A stretch of DNA of 55,689 nt from an uncultured Saccharospirillaceae bacterium (GCA_950054195.1 CATLPG010000016.1:1-55689), one strand, 5' to 3'. Numbered from the stretch's first letter, positions 35,874 to 45,103 are shown. Notes: generated by a model from the sequence alone, not told the origin. Numbers and translations are program-made.

Positions 35874-38303
35874 ATGAGAAAAAAAGTTAAATTTCCATAT
35901 ATCATCATCATTGTATTGTTCTCACTGTTAGCAACGGTTGGTATTATTGGTGGTTTTACTTATCGAACCTTTACTCAGGTAATGAACGATGCTCAGTTAA
36001 ATGGTCCAACGGATATACGCATAGTATTAAGTAAAAAATTCCTTACGAAATTATCACGAGCTGAGAATAGTGTTAAAAGTTATAGTTTAACAAAGGATTC
36101 TATCTACCTGAATAAATTTTATGTAACAGTAGAAGATTCATATCGAATACTCGAAAAGTTTAAGAGTAAGTTTGATACTAATGACACTAAAGTTGACTTT
36201 ACAGTTTTAGATTCTCTAACCGATAAAAAAATCGACATACTTAGTGATTTATTAATCCTACAAGATAATTACCGAGTAGATATTGCATTAGATAAAGTTG
36301 TAAATAATATTGAGGGGATTATTGTTGATGCAAAGGCTGATTCAGAAGAAGATACCAAAAAAAAGAAAGGCTTTTTTAGAAGGTTGTTCAGAAGAAAAAA
36401 AGATCAAAGGGAAAAAATTAAGAAAGAAAAAGTAGCATTTTCTAAAATTGATGATGAAGTAAAAACTGTAAAGGTTGAAGAAGGTGCTATTAATAAAAAT
36501 CAAGTTAATCAAGAGTTAGAATTAATAAGGCAGGATAAAGAAGTAACAGATAAAATACAAGCCATTATTAATGATTTTGAAATCCAAGAAAACTTAGTTG
36601 TAACAGAACTGGCTAAACAATCAGCTGTAAAAATTAAACGTACCAACCGACAAATTGCTATTTTTTGTATTCTAGCTGGGATTTTAGTTTTATTTATTTC
36701 ATACTTAATTATTAGATACATTATAACTAATAACAGATATAGAAAAGCACTAAGAAAAGCAAAAAGAGAGGCTGAAGATTTAGCCTTTACTAAAGAGCGA
36801 TTTCTTAATAATATGAGTCATGAAATACGAACACCAATGAATGCTATTTCTGGCTTTATTGATGAACTTGCAGATAGTCCATTAAATGATGGACAAAGAT
36901 CTCAAGTAAATATGATTCAAAAATCATGTAATCATCTATTGCATATAATTGATGAAGTATTAACGTTTACAAAACTACAGCACAACAAAGCAAAACTTGA
37001 TTTTTCAGGCTTTAAGGTTCACGAACTAATTGAAGACATTAAGAATATCCTCAATCCATTAGCAGAAGAAAAAAGCATTGATTTAAATATTACCTTTTCT
37101 AAGGACTTGCCTCAAATATTGATAGGCGATTCACATCGGCTAAGCCAAATATTAATGAATGTAACAGGTAACGCAATTAAATTTACTAATGAGGGAGAAG
37201 TTAATATCCATGTCGTATCAAAAAAAATGGATGATAATAAACTCGAAGTATCGTTTATTATTGAAGATACTGGAATTGGAATGTCTAAGAATCAAATTAA
37301 AAAAGTATTTGACGAATTTGAACAGGCAGAAGTTAGTACTACGAGAAATTATGGAGGTACTGGATTAGGTTTGAGCATAACAAAAATGTTGGTAGAACTT
37401 TATAATGGATCAATCGATGTTAAAAGTAAAAAAGGAGAGGGAACAACCGTTAATATCACGATTCCATTTGAAGTTGGCGAAAATAAGGATGTAGTTAAAG
37501 TCAAAAATAGTAATGGATATAAGTTAAAAAAGAAATCTCTTAAAATATTAATCGTTGATGACGAACCATACAATAGAATTTTATTGAAAACTATCCTAGA
37601 AAAAAATCATATAAAAACGAAAGAAGCAGAGAATGGTAGAGATGCCATTGATAAACTTAAAAAAGACAATTTTGATCTTATTCTCATGGATTCTAGAATG
37701 CCCATAATGAATGGTATTGATGCCACTAAAATTATACGTAGAAGTCAAAATGCTAAAATAAGAGAAATACCTATTATCGCTCTAAGTGCGGCAGTTCAAG
37801 AGCAGGATCAATTAGAGTATAAAGCTGCTGGAATGAATGGTTTCTTATCAAAGCCATACAAAGCAGAACAATTAATAAGTAAGATTAATGAATTGTTTGA
37901 TAACGATAAAGACAACGCAGCTCCAATAGCTACAGATCATAAAAATGGAGAAAAAAAGATAGATTTTAGTCACCTAGAAGAATTAAGTGATGGAGATAAA
38001 GAGTTCTATTATGATATGTTACAAACATTTGTTGTTGGTCTTAAGGAATGCGTTGAGAGTTTAAGTGAACAAAAAAAAGTGATGGAGTATAACACAATTG
38101 CTAATGATGCACACAAAATGGCATCACCAGCAGGGCATTTATCTGCAAATAAATTATACACCCTATTAAAGTCTATTGAGGATGAAGCTAGAGGAAATAA
38201 AAATGATGATCTTATTATTCGTTTAATTACTCAGTTTGAAGAGGAAACGATAGAGGTTTTAGAGTTAGTTAATCAAGAATTAAATAAAACCAATGGTAAC
38301 TGA
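35874..38303 (+). CDS. Hybrid sensor histidine kinase with receiver and Hpt domains
   Basis: This 809-residue membrane kinase has a first transmembrane helix at about 8-30, an extracytoplasmic sensor region to about 258 with a very basic Lys/Arg stretch (160-187), and a second helix at 261-285. HisKA has 'FLNNMSHEIRTPMNAISGF' (His316). HATPase_c has 'NVTGNAIKFTNEG', 'EDTGIGM' and 'YGGTGLGLSI'. A receiver follows with 'KILIVDDEPYNR' and 'LILMDSRMPIMNG' (Asp606). The C-terminal Hpt has 'ANDAHKMASPAGHL' (His747). The full His-Asp-His relay is therefore on one chain and can pass phosphate to the separate receivers. It overlaps the sigma54 activator gene by 11 nt. The signal is unknown. Confidence 0.93.
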   Translation: MRKKVKFPYIIIIVLFSLLATVGIIGGFTYRTFTQVMNDAQLNGPTDIRIVLSKKFLTKLSRAENSVKSYSLTKDSIYLNKFYVTVEDSYRILEKFKSKFDTNDTKVDFTVLDSLTDKKIDILSDLLILQDNYRVDIALDKVVNNIEGIIVDAKADSEEDTKKKKGFFRRLFRRKKDQREKIKKEKVAFSKIDDEVKTVKVEEGAINKNQVNQELELIRQDKEVTDKIQAIINDFEIQENLVVTELAKQSAVKIKRTNRQIAIFCILAGILVLFISYLIIRYIITNNRYRKALRKAKREAEDLAFTKERFLNNMSHEIRTPMNAISGFIDELADSPLNDGQRSQVNMIQKSCNHLLHIIDEVLTFTKLQHNKAKLDFSGFKVHELIEDIKNILNPLAEEKSIDLNITFSKDLPQILIGDSHRLSQILMNVTGNAIKFTNEGEVNIHVVSKKMDDNKLEVSFIIEDTGIGMSKNQIKKVFDEFEQAEVSTTRNYGGTGLGLSITKMLVELYNGSIDVKSKKGEGTTVNITIPFEVGENKDVVKVKNSNGYKLKKKSLKILIVDDEPYNRILLKTILEKNHIKTKEAENGRDAIDKLKKDNFDLILMDSRMPIMNGIDATKIIRRSQNAKIREIPIIALSAAVQEQDQLEYKAAGMNGFLSKPYKAEQLISKINELFDNDKDNAAPIATDHKNGEKKIDFSHLEELSDGDKEFYYDMLQTFVVGLKECVESLSEQKKVMEYNTIANDAHKMASPAGHLSANKLYTLLKSIEDEARGNKNDDLIIRLITQFEEETIEVLELVNQELNKTNGN

Positions 38304-39651
38304 TGATAAAACATATAAATTATTCATAGTAGAAGATGACGATTGGTATAATCGCTTATTAGCTTACACATTAAACGGACTACATTCCTTTGAAATTGTT
38401 CGTTTTTTTAATGCTCAAGACATGCTAGCTGAATTACATCAAAGCCCTGATGTTATAACCATTGATTACCGTTTACCCGATATGACCGGGGATGAACTAT
38501 TTAAAAAAATAAAAACTTTTAATGAAGAAATAGAAGTTGTTATTATATCCGAACAAAGTGATGTGGATGTAGCTGTTAGTCTACTCCGAAAAGGGGCATT
38601 TGATTACCTAGTTAAAAGTAAAGAGATTAAAGAGCAACTTCATCATACAGTAAAACAACTTAAGGATAAGTTAGACCTCAAGCAAAAAGTAGATCAATTA
38701 GAGAAAGAAGTCGATAAAAAATTCGGTTTTGAGAAATTTATTTTAGGTGATAGTAAGCAAATTCGAGAAGTTGTAAATCTCATCAAAAAGACACTTAATA
38801 CATCCATACCAGTTGCCATTTCTGGTGCTACAGGAACAGGTAAAGAAGTTACAGCAAAAGCTATACACTACAATTCTAAATATAAAAAGTATCCTTTTGT
38901 TGCGATCAATATGGCGGCTATTCCCGAAAATTTAATTGAAAGCGAACTTTTTGGGTATGAAAAAGGAGCTTTTACAGGAGCTGTACAAACAAAAAAAGGA
39001 AAGTTTGAAGAAGCTAATAATGGTACCCTTTTTTTAGATGAATTAGGAGATCTTGATATTAGTTTGCAGGCTAAATTACTCCGGGCTATTCAAGAAAAAG
39101 AGATTACACGATTAGGAAGCAATAAATCAGTAAAAATAAATTGTAGAATAATTACTGCAACAAATAAAGACCTTAAAGAAGAAGTAAAAAAAGGTACTTT
39201 TCGAGAGGATTTGTATTACAGGATCAAAGGAGTATCAGTTCATTTACCTAATCTAGCTGATAGAGGGAACGATGTATTAATTTTAGCGAAGCATTTCATA
39301 CAAAAGTTTGCAAAAGAAAATGGAATGGACGACAAAGCACTTACCAAAAAAGCAGTTGATAAGTTGCTTAAGTATTCTTGGCCAGGAAATATTCGTGAGC
39401 TAAAGTCGGTAATAGATTTGGCAATGGTTATGTCATCAGATAATATAATAGAACAAGAAGACATCACATTTGATACTCATGATATAGGAGAGGAACTTGT
39501 TAGCCAAAATAAATCCATGAGAGATTTTAATATAGCATTGGTCAAACATTACATGGATAAATATAATAATGACACAAAAAAAGTGGCAGAACACCTAGAA
39601 ATAGGGCAAACTACAGTTTATCGCCTCTTAAAGGAAGCTAAGCAGAATTAA
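38293..39651 (+). CDS. Sigma54-dependent response regulator (NtrC family)
   Basis: This 452-residue activator has a receiver domain ('KLFIVEDDDWYN', phospho-acceptor Asp58 in 'VITIDYRLPDMTG'), a coiled linker (about 112-145), and an AAA+ domain with Walker A 'GATGTGKE' (178-185), the sigma54-contact loop 'GAFTGA' (225-230), Walker B 'GTLFLDELGDLD' and the Arg-rich 'FREDLYYRIKGVSVHLPNL'. The C-terminal Fis-type helix-turn-helix is 'KKVAEHLEIGQTTVYRLLKE'. It should activate sigma54 promoters after phosphorylation, most likely by the preceding hybrid kinase. Sigma54-like motifs lie before the two lone receiver genes flanking this pair. Confidence 0.95.
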   Translation: MVTDDKTYKLFIVEDDDWYNRLLAYTLNGLHSFEIVRFFNAQDMLAELHQSPDVITIDYRLPDMTGDELFKKIKTFNEEIEVVIISEQSDVDVAVSLLRKGAFDYLVKSKEIKEQLHHTVKQLKDKLDLKQKVDQLEKEVDKKFGFEKFILGDSKQIREVVNLIKKTLNTSIPVAISGATGTGKEVTAKAIHYNSKYKKYPFVAINMAAIPENLIESELFGYEKGAFTGAVQTKKGKFEEANNGTLFLDELGDLDISLQAKLLRAIQEKEITRLGSNKSVKINCRIITATNKDLKEEVKKGTFREDLYYRIKGVSVHLPNLADRGNDVLILAKHFIQKFAKENGMDDKALTKKAVDKLLKYSWPGNIRELKSVIDLAMVMSSDNIIEQEDITFDTHDIGEELVSQNKSMRDFNIALVKHYMDKYNNDTKKVAEHLEIGQTTVYRLLKEAKQN

Positions 39652-39737
39652 CCCCATTTTGAGGATTTATTTTCAATATGAAAAAATAAAAATCCCGAAA
39701 AAACCCATAAAGTGCTGTTATACAATGGTTAGTGATT

Positions 39738-39754
39738 TTGGTATTTTATTTGGA
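39738..39754 (+). promoter_or_regulatory. Sigma54-like element before the second receiver gene
   Basis: TTGGTATTTTATTTGGA has GG (39740-39741) and GG (39752-39753) 10 nt apart, near the sigma54 pattern GG-N10-GC, with TT in front and A behind. The -12 core has G in place of C. It lies 42 nt before the ATG at 39797. No good sigma70-type TTTG-N19-TAnnTTTG is seen here. Confidence 0.3.
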
Positions 39755-39796
39755 ATATAATTAGTAAATAATATTAATTTAAAAACAAATAGAGTC

Positions 39797-40231
39797 ATGT
39801 TACGAGATAGAGAAATAAAGATTGTGATAGTGGAGGATGACCTCTATTACAACAAAGCGTTAAAAAAATACATTGAAACAATCTGTGATGAGCAGATATA
39901 TAGAAAGTATAATTTCATTATTAAATCATATTTAACTGCCCACGAATGTATAGAGGAGTTGGAAGATGATACCGATTTAATGTTACTGGATTATTACCTA
40001 GTAAACAAAGATGATGATGAGGTATTAACTGGTGAAGATGTACTAGATGAAGTAAATAAACATTGCCATGATTGCAAAGTTATTATGATTTCTTCACAGG
40101 AAAACCCTGAAATCACAGATCAGTTAAAGCAAAAAGGTGTAGTACAATATATTGATAAACGAGTAAACACTAAAAACAGAATAGGAGCTGAAATTAAAAA
40201 ATTAATTCAGCAGCAATACCATGCAGCATAA
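39797..40231 (+). CDS. Stand-alone response-regulator receiver protein
   Basis: A 144-residue single receiver domain. 'KIVIVEDDLYYNKAL' supplies Asp14-Asp15, 'LMLLDYYLVNKDDDE' the phospho-acceptor Asp65, 'VIMISSQEN' the switch Ser, and 'YIDKRVN' Lys121. The sequence resembles the receiver encoded at 35447 in its 'DD-x3-NK' start and 'LDYYL' acceptor motif, so the two may be paralogues. A long acidic loop after Asp65 is unusual. It is separated from the NtrC-type gene by 145 nt holding a sigma54-like motif, and is followed by a terminator. Confidence 0.85.
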   Translation: MLRDREIKIVIVEDDLYYNKALKKYIETICDEQIYRKYNFIIKSYLTAHECIEELEDDTDLMLLDYYLVNKDDDEVLTGEDVLDEVNKHCHDCKVIMISSQENPEITDQLKQKGVVQYIDKRVNTKNRIGAEIKKLIQQQYHAA

Positions 40232-40296
40232 TACATATTGCGGGAGTTTTTGTATAAATCAGATCTTCAAAACATAACTGAATCACCCGCTTAATT

Positions 40297-40328
40297 AAGG
40301 CGTCATATTTTATGGCGTCTTTTTTTTA
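40297..40328 (+). terminator. Terminator after the phosphorelay genes
   Basis: AAGGCGTCATA (40297-40307) pairs with TATGGCGTCTT (40311-40321), 11 bp including two G-T pairs, loop TTT, and is followed by a run of T. Confidence 0.75.
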
Positions 40329-40336
40329 TAATACCC

Positions 40337-40365
40337 TCCTAGCGCTCGTTTGTAACGAGTACTAG
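40337..40365 (-). repeat. Dispersed hairpin repeat, element C, inverted copy
   Basis: GCGCTCGTTTGTAACGAGT (40342-40360) is the exact reverse complement of element C at 17591 and 17788 (19 of 19). CTCGTT pairs with AACGAG. The flanks CTAG...CTAG extend the symmetry: CTAGCG before and ACTAG after. Confidence 0.7.
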
Positions 40366-40419
40366 TATAAAATAGATATCGCTAAAAAAGTAATTACCTT
40401 TAGCTTCGTACAATATTAT

Positions 40420-42336
40420 ATGTTGAAGCTTCAAAACAAACATATTTTCTATTTAATACTATTAGTTGCTCTGGCAACGAGGTGTTATCAATTGTTTGCA
40501 ATACCATTTTCTGTTGACGAACTTAGTGCATTATCTCGACTCGATTATTCAAGCTTTTCTGAGTTAATTGAAAAAGGAGTTAAGGTTGATGGTCACCCTG
40601 CTGGTGTTCAAGTATTCTTGTACTACTGGGTGAAACTTTTTGGCAGTGTAGAATGGGTAGTGAAACTGCCCTTTATTTTTATGGGAATAGCTTCTATTGG
40701 CTTGCTATATGCTATCGGTAAACGATGGTTTAATGAATCTGTCGGATTGTTTTCCTCAGCTTTCTTAGCAACAATGCAGTATGCTATTATTTATAGTCAA
40801 ACTGCCAGACCATATAGCTCAGGATTATTCTTTATTTTACTTATGGTTTGGGCTTGGACAAAGCTTATTCAAGGAAATAAACCTTGGTTTAGTTGGAATA
40901 CAGTTGTCTATGTTTTAGCCGCATCGTTAGCAACCTATAACCATCATTTTAGTCTGCTTGCCGCTTTTATTATAGGTATAACAGGGGTGTTTTTCGTTTC
41001 AAGGGATAATTTAATGAAGTATGTTGGTGTAAATACAATAATTATTCTGCTTTATGTGCCCCATCTAACTATTTTTCTTCATCAACTCAACACTGGAGGA
41101 ATAGGAGGGTGGTTGATGAAACCTTCTGCCGATTTTCTAATCCAGTATATTTTTTATTTGTTTCATTTTTCTTGGTGGGTAATGGGACTTGTTAGCGTCC
41201 TTTTCATTTTGAGTTTCATTTTTCGATCCAAAAAGAACAAAAATCAATGGCTAACGGTATCTGTTATATGGTTCCTCATTCCATATGTTACAGGATTAAT
41301 CTATTCAATAAGCGTAGATGCAGTATTACAGTTTTCTGTTTTAATTTTTACTTTTCCATTTTTGTTTTTTATCCTATTTGGTCGATTTAAAAGATTAACT
41401 CCGAAATGGAATTTACTGCTTGTTATATCAATACTTTTCATAAATACGTTTACGCTTATTTACGTTAGAAAACACTATCAAGTGTTCTACAACCCTATTG
41501 ATAAACAAAGTTTTGTTGATTATAAAAAAGTCACGGAAGAATATCAACCTGTACTTGCAGTTATCAATTCTCACAAAAACATAGCTAATTATTATCAAAA
41601 GAAGTACAACACTGATAGTAATTATTATTTCTATGAGGATGTCCCCAATAGTTTAAAAGAATTAAAAAAACACATCGAATTAAACCATAAGGAATACGAT
41701 TACCTTTATTTAGCTCGCTTATCAGCAGCTTCTCCTTTGTTAGTGCCAATTATACAGGAATATTACCCTCGAATAGAGATAGAAAACCATTACTTTTTAG
41801 GCAGCACTTACATCTTTTCGAAAGATTCAAATGAGCAACATTTAATTAGTAAACTTTCCTTTGAAAACGAATTACCCAAAGGTTGGCAAGTCAAGGATAT
41901 AAATAACAAAATCCTAAAGGATACTATAGCAAATACGCATGTTTATTCATATTCAGAAGAATTTGAGGTTTCTTATGAAACACCTATGGAAGCATTAAAT
42001 GTTTGTCCAAAGGATTATATAGATGTATCGGTTGAGGTAACTCATGAAACCCCGTTGGAAGAGATTATTCTTTGCTTATCACTAACTAGTGGCGATGAAA
42101 CAACATATTGGGGAGGAACTAATCTTAAAGATTTAGCTTTGGAAGATTCTACAATACGAAAAACAACTATGCATCATTCGTTTCAGCTTACCAAACAAAT
42201 AATGAAAAATGATTCATTGATAGTAAAAGCATTTCTATGGAATAAAAGTAAATCTCAATTTATGATAGATGATTTTACGATATCTAAAAGAAAAGGAAAT
42301 CCAGTTGTTTACGGATTGATTGAAAAAATCGAGTAA
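40420..42336 (+). CDS. GT39-family (ArnT/PMT-like) membrane glycosyltransferase
   Basis: This 638-residue protein has about 9-11 transmembrane helices in its first ~350 residues and a soluble C-terminal part. The first loop after helix 1 has 'IPFSVDELSALSRL' with the Asp-Glu pair typical of GT39/ArnT enzymes, and 'DGHPAGVQVFLYYWVKLFG' follows. Such enzymes transfer sugar from a polyprenyl-phosphate donor to a lipid or protein on the outer side of the membrane. The acceptor is unknown. The C-terminal ~250 residues are beta-rich ('EEFEVSYETPMEALNV') and may bind the substrate. It is flanked by dispersed repeats on both sides and looks like a single-gene unit. Confidence 0.82.
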   Translation: MLKLQNKHIFYLILLVALATRCYQLFAIPFSVDELSALSRLDYSSFSELIEKGVKVDGHPAGVQVFLYYWVKLFGSVEWVVKLPFIFMGIASIGLLYAIGKRWFNESVGLFSSAFLATMQYAIIYSQTARPYSSGLFFILLMVWAWTKLIQGNKPWFSWNTVVYVLAASLATYNHHFSLLAAFIIGITGVFFVSRDNLMKYVGVNTIIILLYVPHLTIFLHQLNTGGIGGWLMKPSADFLIQYIFYLFHFSWWVMGLVSVLFILSFIFRSKKNKNQWLTVSVIWFLIPYVTGLIYSISVDAVLQFSVLIFTFPFLFFILFGRFKRLTPKWNLLLVISILFINTFTLIYVRKHYQVFYNPIDKQSFVDYKKVTEEYQPVLAVINSHKNIANYYQKKYNTDSNYYFYEDVPNSLKELKKHIELNHKEYDYLYLARLSAASPLLVPIIQEYYPRIEIENHYFLGSTYIFSKDSNEQHLISKLSFENELPKGWQVKDINNKILKDTIANTHVYSYSEEFEVSYETPMEALNVCPKDYIDVSVEVTHETPLEEIILCLSLTSGDETTYWGGTNLKDLALEDSTIRKTTMHHSFQLTKQIMKNDSLIVKAFLWNKSKSQFMIDDFTISKRKGNPVVYGLIEKIE

Positions 42337-42344
42337 TTCTTCTT

Positions 42345-42366
42345 AGTGCTCGTTTGCAACGAGTGC
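42345..42366 (-). repeat. Dispersed hairpin repeat, element C variant
   Basis: GTGCTCGTTTGCAACGAGTGC is a variant of element C, loop TGC rather than TGT. The stem GCTCGTT/AACGAGTGC is intact. It lies 10 nt after the GT39 stop codon, so it may act as a hairpin in the 3' end of that message. Confidence 0.65.
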
Positions 42367-42472
42367 GTATCTTGTAGGTGTAATAAACACATTAAAGTAT
42401 TTATCTTATAAACGTTGACGAAACATTATAAACTATCATAGGGTTATCGTAAAGGTTTAGTATTTTCATACT

Positions 42473-43084
42473 ATGAAAATCATTTGTATCGGAAGAAACT
42501 ATATTGATCATGCCAAGGAGTTAGGAAATCAAGTGCCTGAAGAGCCACTTTTCTTTCTCAAGCCTGATTCTGCTGTAATAGCTAAAAAACAGCCGTTATT
42601 TTACCCGGAGTTTACCAACGATTTGCATTATGAGTTGGAGCTAGTCGTTCGAATTAATCGATTAGGGAAACACATCGAAGAAAAATTTGCTCATAAATAC
42701 TACGATCAAATAGGCATAGGAATTGATTTTACTGCTCGTGATATCCAGCAAAAATGTAAAGAAAATGGTTTGCCTTGGGAAAAGGCTAAAAGCTTTGATG
42801 GTTCAGCAGCCATAGGAAAAAAATGGGGATCAAAGGAAGAATTAAATCAAGAAAACATTCAATTCGAGCTTAAGAAAAATGGAACAACTGTTCAGCTCGG
42901 AAACTCAAAAGATATGATGTTTTCCTTTGATAAGATCATCGCCTATATCTCTCAGTTTTATACCTTAAAAATTGGAGATTTAATCTTTACTGGAACCCCA
43001 TCTGGGGTTGGTCCTGTAAACATTGGTGATCGATTAGAAGGCTTTTTAGAAGGAGAGCAATTAATAAACTTAGCAATTAGGTGA
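42473..43084 (+). CDS. Fumarylacetoacetate hydrolase family protein
   Basis: This 203-residue cytosolic enzyme of the FAH superfamily acts on 2-oxo acids (acylpyruvase, oxaloacetate decarboxylase or hydratase activities are known). Motifs are 'CIGRNYIDHAKELGNQ', 'FFLKPDSAVI', the metal-site 'LHYELELVVRI' (Glu-x-Glu), 'IGIDFTARDIQ', 'KSFDGSAAIG' and 'FTGTPSGVGPVNIGD'. The length fits the single-domain YcgM type. It overlaps the next gene by 4 nt (GTGA). Confidence 0.9.
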   Translation: MKIICIGRNYIDHAKELGNQVPEEPLFFLKPDSAVIAKKQPLFYPEFTNDLHYELELVVRINRLGKHIEEKFAHKYYDQIGIGIDFTARDIQQKCKENGLPWEKAKSFDGSAAIGKKWGSKEELNQENIQFELKKNGTTVQLGNSKDMMFSFDKIIAYISQFYTLKIGDLIFTGTPSGVGPVNIGDRLEGFLEGEQLINLAIR

Positions 43085-44112
43085 ATCAACGACAAAGAAT
43101 AAAAGTTCACTACGATAAATTAAGAGAAAATAAAAAATCAGTTTTTTTCTTAATTATTGATCTACTCATGGTTTCACTTGTAGTGATTAGTTTATGCTGG
43201 ATGATCCTTGATTGGCATTTTACAGTAAACTTTACTCGTAATTTCTTGCAAGAGCATTTACCTACTTTTTTCAATTGGTACGATACAAAGGTACATCCAA
43301 ACTATTTTGAGTATGATTCTTACTTTATTGCTGTATTCATAACAGAATTAGTTATTCGTTGGATAGTGGCAATCTTCCAAAATAAGTATTACAAATGGTG
43401 GTTTTATCCTTTTATTCATTGGTATGATGTACTTGGTTGTTTACCTGTAGGTTCTTTTAGGGTGTTGCGTTTACTGCGAGTATATGGAATGATCATCCGT
43501 TTAGATAAAAAAGGATTTATTGATATCAAACACACGGGTATTTACCGACTAATCAAACGAAATGTAGATATCCTTTCCGAAGAGGTCTCTGATCGAGTAG
43601 TGGATAATGTTCTTGAGGGAATGCAAGAAGAAGTTTATAGCGATCAAGGAACTATTCATAAAATAGTAACCGAAGTTATTCAACCCAATCAAGAGCATTT
43701 AGTGGAATGGTTAGCCATTCAATTTCAACAAACCAATAGCTTACTCTATCAAAAATTCAGCAAAGATTTTGAGAAATACCTTAAAAAGAACATAGAAGAA
43801 GCCGTTCACGAAAACCGTGAAATGAAGCGTTTAGATAATATTCCACTAGTTGGTAAACAAATTACGGAAGCACTCGAACATGCCATTAGTGATATAACGT
43901 TTCGAGTAATAAATAAAACCATTAAAGACCTTGCTGATTATAACATGGAAGATCAGCTAAATGAAGTCGCTAATATTACCCTAGATAGCCTCAATAAAGA
44001 TAAAATAGACGATAAACTGGCTATGGTTATTAAAGAAATGGTTGTTCAATCATTAGATGTAGTACGTGAACAAGTTGCTACTAAACAATGGAAAATCAAG
44101 GAGAAGATATAA
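43081..44112 (+). CDS. Voltage-sensor-like membrane protein without a pore
   Basis: This 343-residue protein has four helices in the first ~140 residues laid out like the S1-S4 voltage-sensor domain of ion channels. S1 is about 21-43, S2 about 79-98 with acidic Glu89, S3 about 108-122 with Asp116, and S4 'SFRVLRLLRVYGMIIRL' (125-141) with Arg127, Arg130, Arg133 and Arg140. No selectivity-filter or S5-S6 pair follows. Instead there are ~200 residues of soluble helix ('YRLIKRNVDILSEEVSDRVV', 'KKNIEEAVHENREMK'). The closest model is a voltage-sensing domain coupled to a cytosolic helical domain. The start is GTG, overlapping the FAH stop. Function unknown. Confidence 0.65.
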   Translation: MNQRQRIKVHYDKLRENKKSVFFLIIDLLMVSLVVISLCWMILDWHFTVNFTRNFLQEHLPTFFNWYDTKVHPNYFEYDSYFIAVFITELVIRWIVAIFQNKYYKWWFYPFIHWYDVLGCLPVGSFRVLRLLRVYGMIIRLDKKGFIDIKHTGIYRLIKRNVDILSEEVSDRVVDNVLEGMQEEVYSDQGTIHKIVTEVIQPNQEHLVEWLAIQFQQTNSLLYQKFSKDFEKYLKKNIEEAVHENREMKRLDNIPLVGKQITEALEHAISDITFRVINKTIKDLADYNMEDQLNEVANITLDSLNKDKIDDKLAMVIKEMVVQSLDVVREQVATKQWKIKEKI

Positions 44113-44179
44113 CAAAAGACAAAACCTGCGGTATTCTGTTAATGATTTGTTAATTTTAGTAGTAGCCTAAATTTCAAAA

Positions 44180-45103
44180 ATGCCATTTGACCTAAATCAT
44201 ATTAATAGTTCTAAAGACAATAAAGAGCTCGCGCTTTATCACTGGAAAAAGGAAAATCCTAAAGCAGTGATTCAGCTTATTCATGGAATGTCTGAACATT
44301 TAGGACGTTATGATGATTTTGCAACTTTTCTAGTTTCTCAAGGTTTTGTTGTTGTTGGTCATGATCAACGAGGTCATGGAAAAACCGCTGGTGATATTCA
44401 ACGTGTTGGTCATATAGCTGATCAAGATGGAGTGGAGTTACTAGTGCAAGATGTGAGGGATGTGGTGAAACATATAAAAGAAGTATATCCCAATAAAAAA
44501 GTAATAGCACTCGGACATAGTTTTGGATCATTTGTGTTAAGAAAATTCTCTGCAGATTATCCACAACAACACGATGCATTTATTTACAGTGCAACTGGCG
44601 GACACCCAGGTTGGAAAGGAATTGTGGGAGATAAAGTTGTTGGCATATTTAAACTCTTTGGTAAAAGAAAAAGAAATAAAATTCTTACCTCTTTAACCTT
44701 TGGAGACTTTAACAAAAAATACGAAGACCGTAAAACCGAGAAAGATTGGCTTTCTCGTGATCCCCAAGTTATCAAGGATTACATGAATGATCCATATTGC
44801 ATGCAAGTATTTTCCACGCAATTTTACCAAGATTTGGCTAACCTAACTATGGAGGTAAGTGTTGAAACAACTATGCAAAACGTTAATTTTAATAAACCTA
44901 CTTTCTTTTTTGCAGGAACAATGGATCCTGTAGGAAACTATGGTGAAGGTGTAAAGGAAGTTGTAGATAAATACAAAGAAGTTGGTGTAAAAGACGTTTC
45001 ATTGAAGCTTTATGAAAATGGCAGACATGAAATGTTAAATGAAATAAATAAAGAGGAAGTTTACCAAGATGTTGTAAATTGGATCAACTCAAAAATTAGC
45101 TGA
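44180..45103 (+). CDS. Alpha/beta hydrolase, monoacylglycerol lipase-like
   Basis: A 307-residue cytosolic serine hydrolase. 'VIQLIHGMSEHLGRYDDF' (about 30-47) is the HG oxyanion region of monoacylglycerol lipase-type enzymes, 'VGHDQRGHGKTAG' the next loop, 'IALGHSFGSFVL' the nucleophile elbow (Ser114), 'FFAGTMDPVGNYGEG' the acid Asp region, and 'LYENGRHEMLNEI' the catalytic His. All three catalytic residues are visible. A monoacylglycerol lipase or lysophospholipase role is the family default. The stop codon overlaps the symporter ATG by 1 nt. Confidence 0.88.
   Translation: MPFDLNHINSSKDNKELALYHWKKENPKAVIQLIHGMSEHLGRYDDFATFLVSQGFVVVGHDQRGHGKTAGDIQRVGHIADQDGVELLVQDVRDVVKHIKEVYPNKKVIALGHSFGSFVLRKFSADYPQQHDAFIYSATGGHPGWKGIVGDKVVGIFKLFGKRKRNKILTSLTFGDFNKKYEDRKTEKDWLSRDPQVIKDYMNDPYCMQVFSTQFYQDLANLTMEVSVETTMQNVNFNKPTFFFAGTMDPVGNYGEGVKEVVDKYKEVGVKDVSLKLYENGRHEMLNEINKEEVYQDVVNWINSKIS

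Noticed and set aside
44146-44175. TTTG-N18-TAAATTTC promoter before the lipase-like gene
   Set aside because: The -7 motif ends 4 nt before the ATG, leaving no leader; spacing and last base are also off.
44277-44579. 100-codon minus-strand frame inside the lipase-like gene
   Set aside because: It lies wholly inside a well-supported gene on the other strand and has unnatural His/Gln/Leu-rich composition.
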